A DNA stretch of 64,000 nt, taken from the NCBI RefSeq assembly GCF_008710155.1, contig NZ_VYPZ01000002.1:1-64000 (forward strand). The letters run 5' to 3'. The DNA comes from Sphingobium limneticum (GTDB lineage Bacteria > Pseudomonadota > Alphaproteobacteria > Sphingomonadales > Sphingomonadaceae). Under the pieces are notes generated by a model, which saw only the letters and a list, made by a program, of their open reading frames with translations, was not told where the DNA came from and searched no databases. The position numbers and the translations under genes were made by a program. Within the stretch, counting starts at the first letter, position 1. Each line of letters opens with the position of its first letter. Positions 63,734-64,000 of the stretch are shown here, one piece after another.

Positions 63734-64000
63734 GTGTCCCAAGATACCGAACTGGTCAACTGGAGCGAATTTTCGCGCACCCGCGGTGAGTTGGGGACCG
63801 CCTTTCTGCGCATCCTTGGCTATTTCCGCGAAGATGGCGTCAAGTCCATCAGCGCTGTCGAAGATGCGTTTCGCGCCCGTAGCGCCGTAGAGCTGATTCG
63901 TCCTGCCCATACGCTGAAGGGCGAATCGGCCCAGTTCGGCGCCTATCGCCTGAGCAGCATGGCCGAAGAGATCGAGATGGTGGCCCGCCGCTGTGTCGAA
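63734..64000 (+). CDS. Hpt-domain phosphotransfer protein (truncated by window end)
   Basis: 89 codons are visible and the frame is open at the last base. The Hpt core is present: a helix SRTRGELGTAFLRILGYFREDGVKS, then RPAHTLKGESAQFGAYRLS, with the phosphorylatable His59. GTG 63734 is preceded by AAGGAGCGGCACGG. The remainder lies beyond the window, so it may be a small Hpt protein or a larger CheA-like histidine kinase. Confidence 0.82.
   Translation, partial: MSQDTELVNWSEFSRTRGELGTAFLRILGYFREDGVKSISAVEDAFRARSAVELIRPAHTLKGESAQFGAYRLSSMAEEIEMVARRCVE

Overview
The window looks like chromosomal DNA of a sphingomonad (Alphaproteobacteria, Sphingomonadaceae, Sphingobium-like). It is GC-rich and carries several TonB-dependent receptors. 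It has an F1-only ATP synthase operon (delta, alpha, gamma, beta, epsilon) with a very short epsilon subunit. A yfgM-bamB-der run, a YezD gene in front of a TonB receptor and a stand-alone cpaF complete the picture. The family placement is inferred from gene content and style, not from a search.

Positions 1-6.3 kb are an accessory, defence-like block. It holds a possible MbcA/ParS-type antitoxin ORF. A divergent cassette follows: two different TcmP-family proteins flank one three-cysteine Gp37/Gp68-type (DUF5131) protein. Next is a 286-codon gene cut in two by a complete IS3-family element (4328-5648, 3-bp target duplication AGG). The block ends at a perfect 15-bp inverted repeat. From 6.3 to 19.1 kb everything runs on the minus strand and deals mostly with divalent metals. 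Listed in coordinate order, which is the reverse of transcription, the genes are: carbonic anhydrase, bestrophin-like channel, membrane protein, P1B-type ATPase, lipoprotein, zinc-ribbon protein, CDF transporter, SRPBCC protein, czcA, czcB, czcC and a His-rich czcI-like gene. A 770-bp gene-poor stretch with direct repeats and a 26-bp-arm hairpin, possibly the end of a lost insertion sequence, separates this from the next region.

From 19.8 to 30.2 kb lies a peptide-utilisation locus: a TonB receptor, two Tat-type gamma-glutamyltransferases and a TolB-propeller amidohydrolase, arranged divergently. From 30.4 to 40.5 kb come housekeeping and signalling genes: transaldolase/fsa, priA, a yfiR-yfiN-yfiB c-di-GMP operon, a DUF1289 protein, an HExxH/TPR protein, ada and a membrane trypsin-like protease. 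The atp operon (40.7-46.2 kb) contains a LysE-family exporter gene between atpA and atpG, and a nested palindromic element between atpD and atpC. Two lower-GC glycosyltransferase genes follow (46.3-49.1 kb), then cpaF, a possible outer-membrane protein, a secreted methyltransferase-like protein, an EamA transporter, OsmC, a PRC-barrel protein, an RBBP9-like hydrolase, YezD with a TonB receptor, and a Phd/ParE toxin-antitoxin pair. The window ends with panB, yfgM, bamB, der, tusA and a truncated Hpt-domain gene.

At least three intergenic hairpin elements (35.9, 52.5 and 62.0 kb) belong to one REP-like family with compensatory stem changes. No tRNA, rRNA or CRISPR array was seen.
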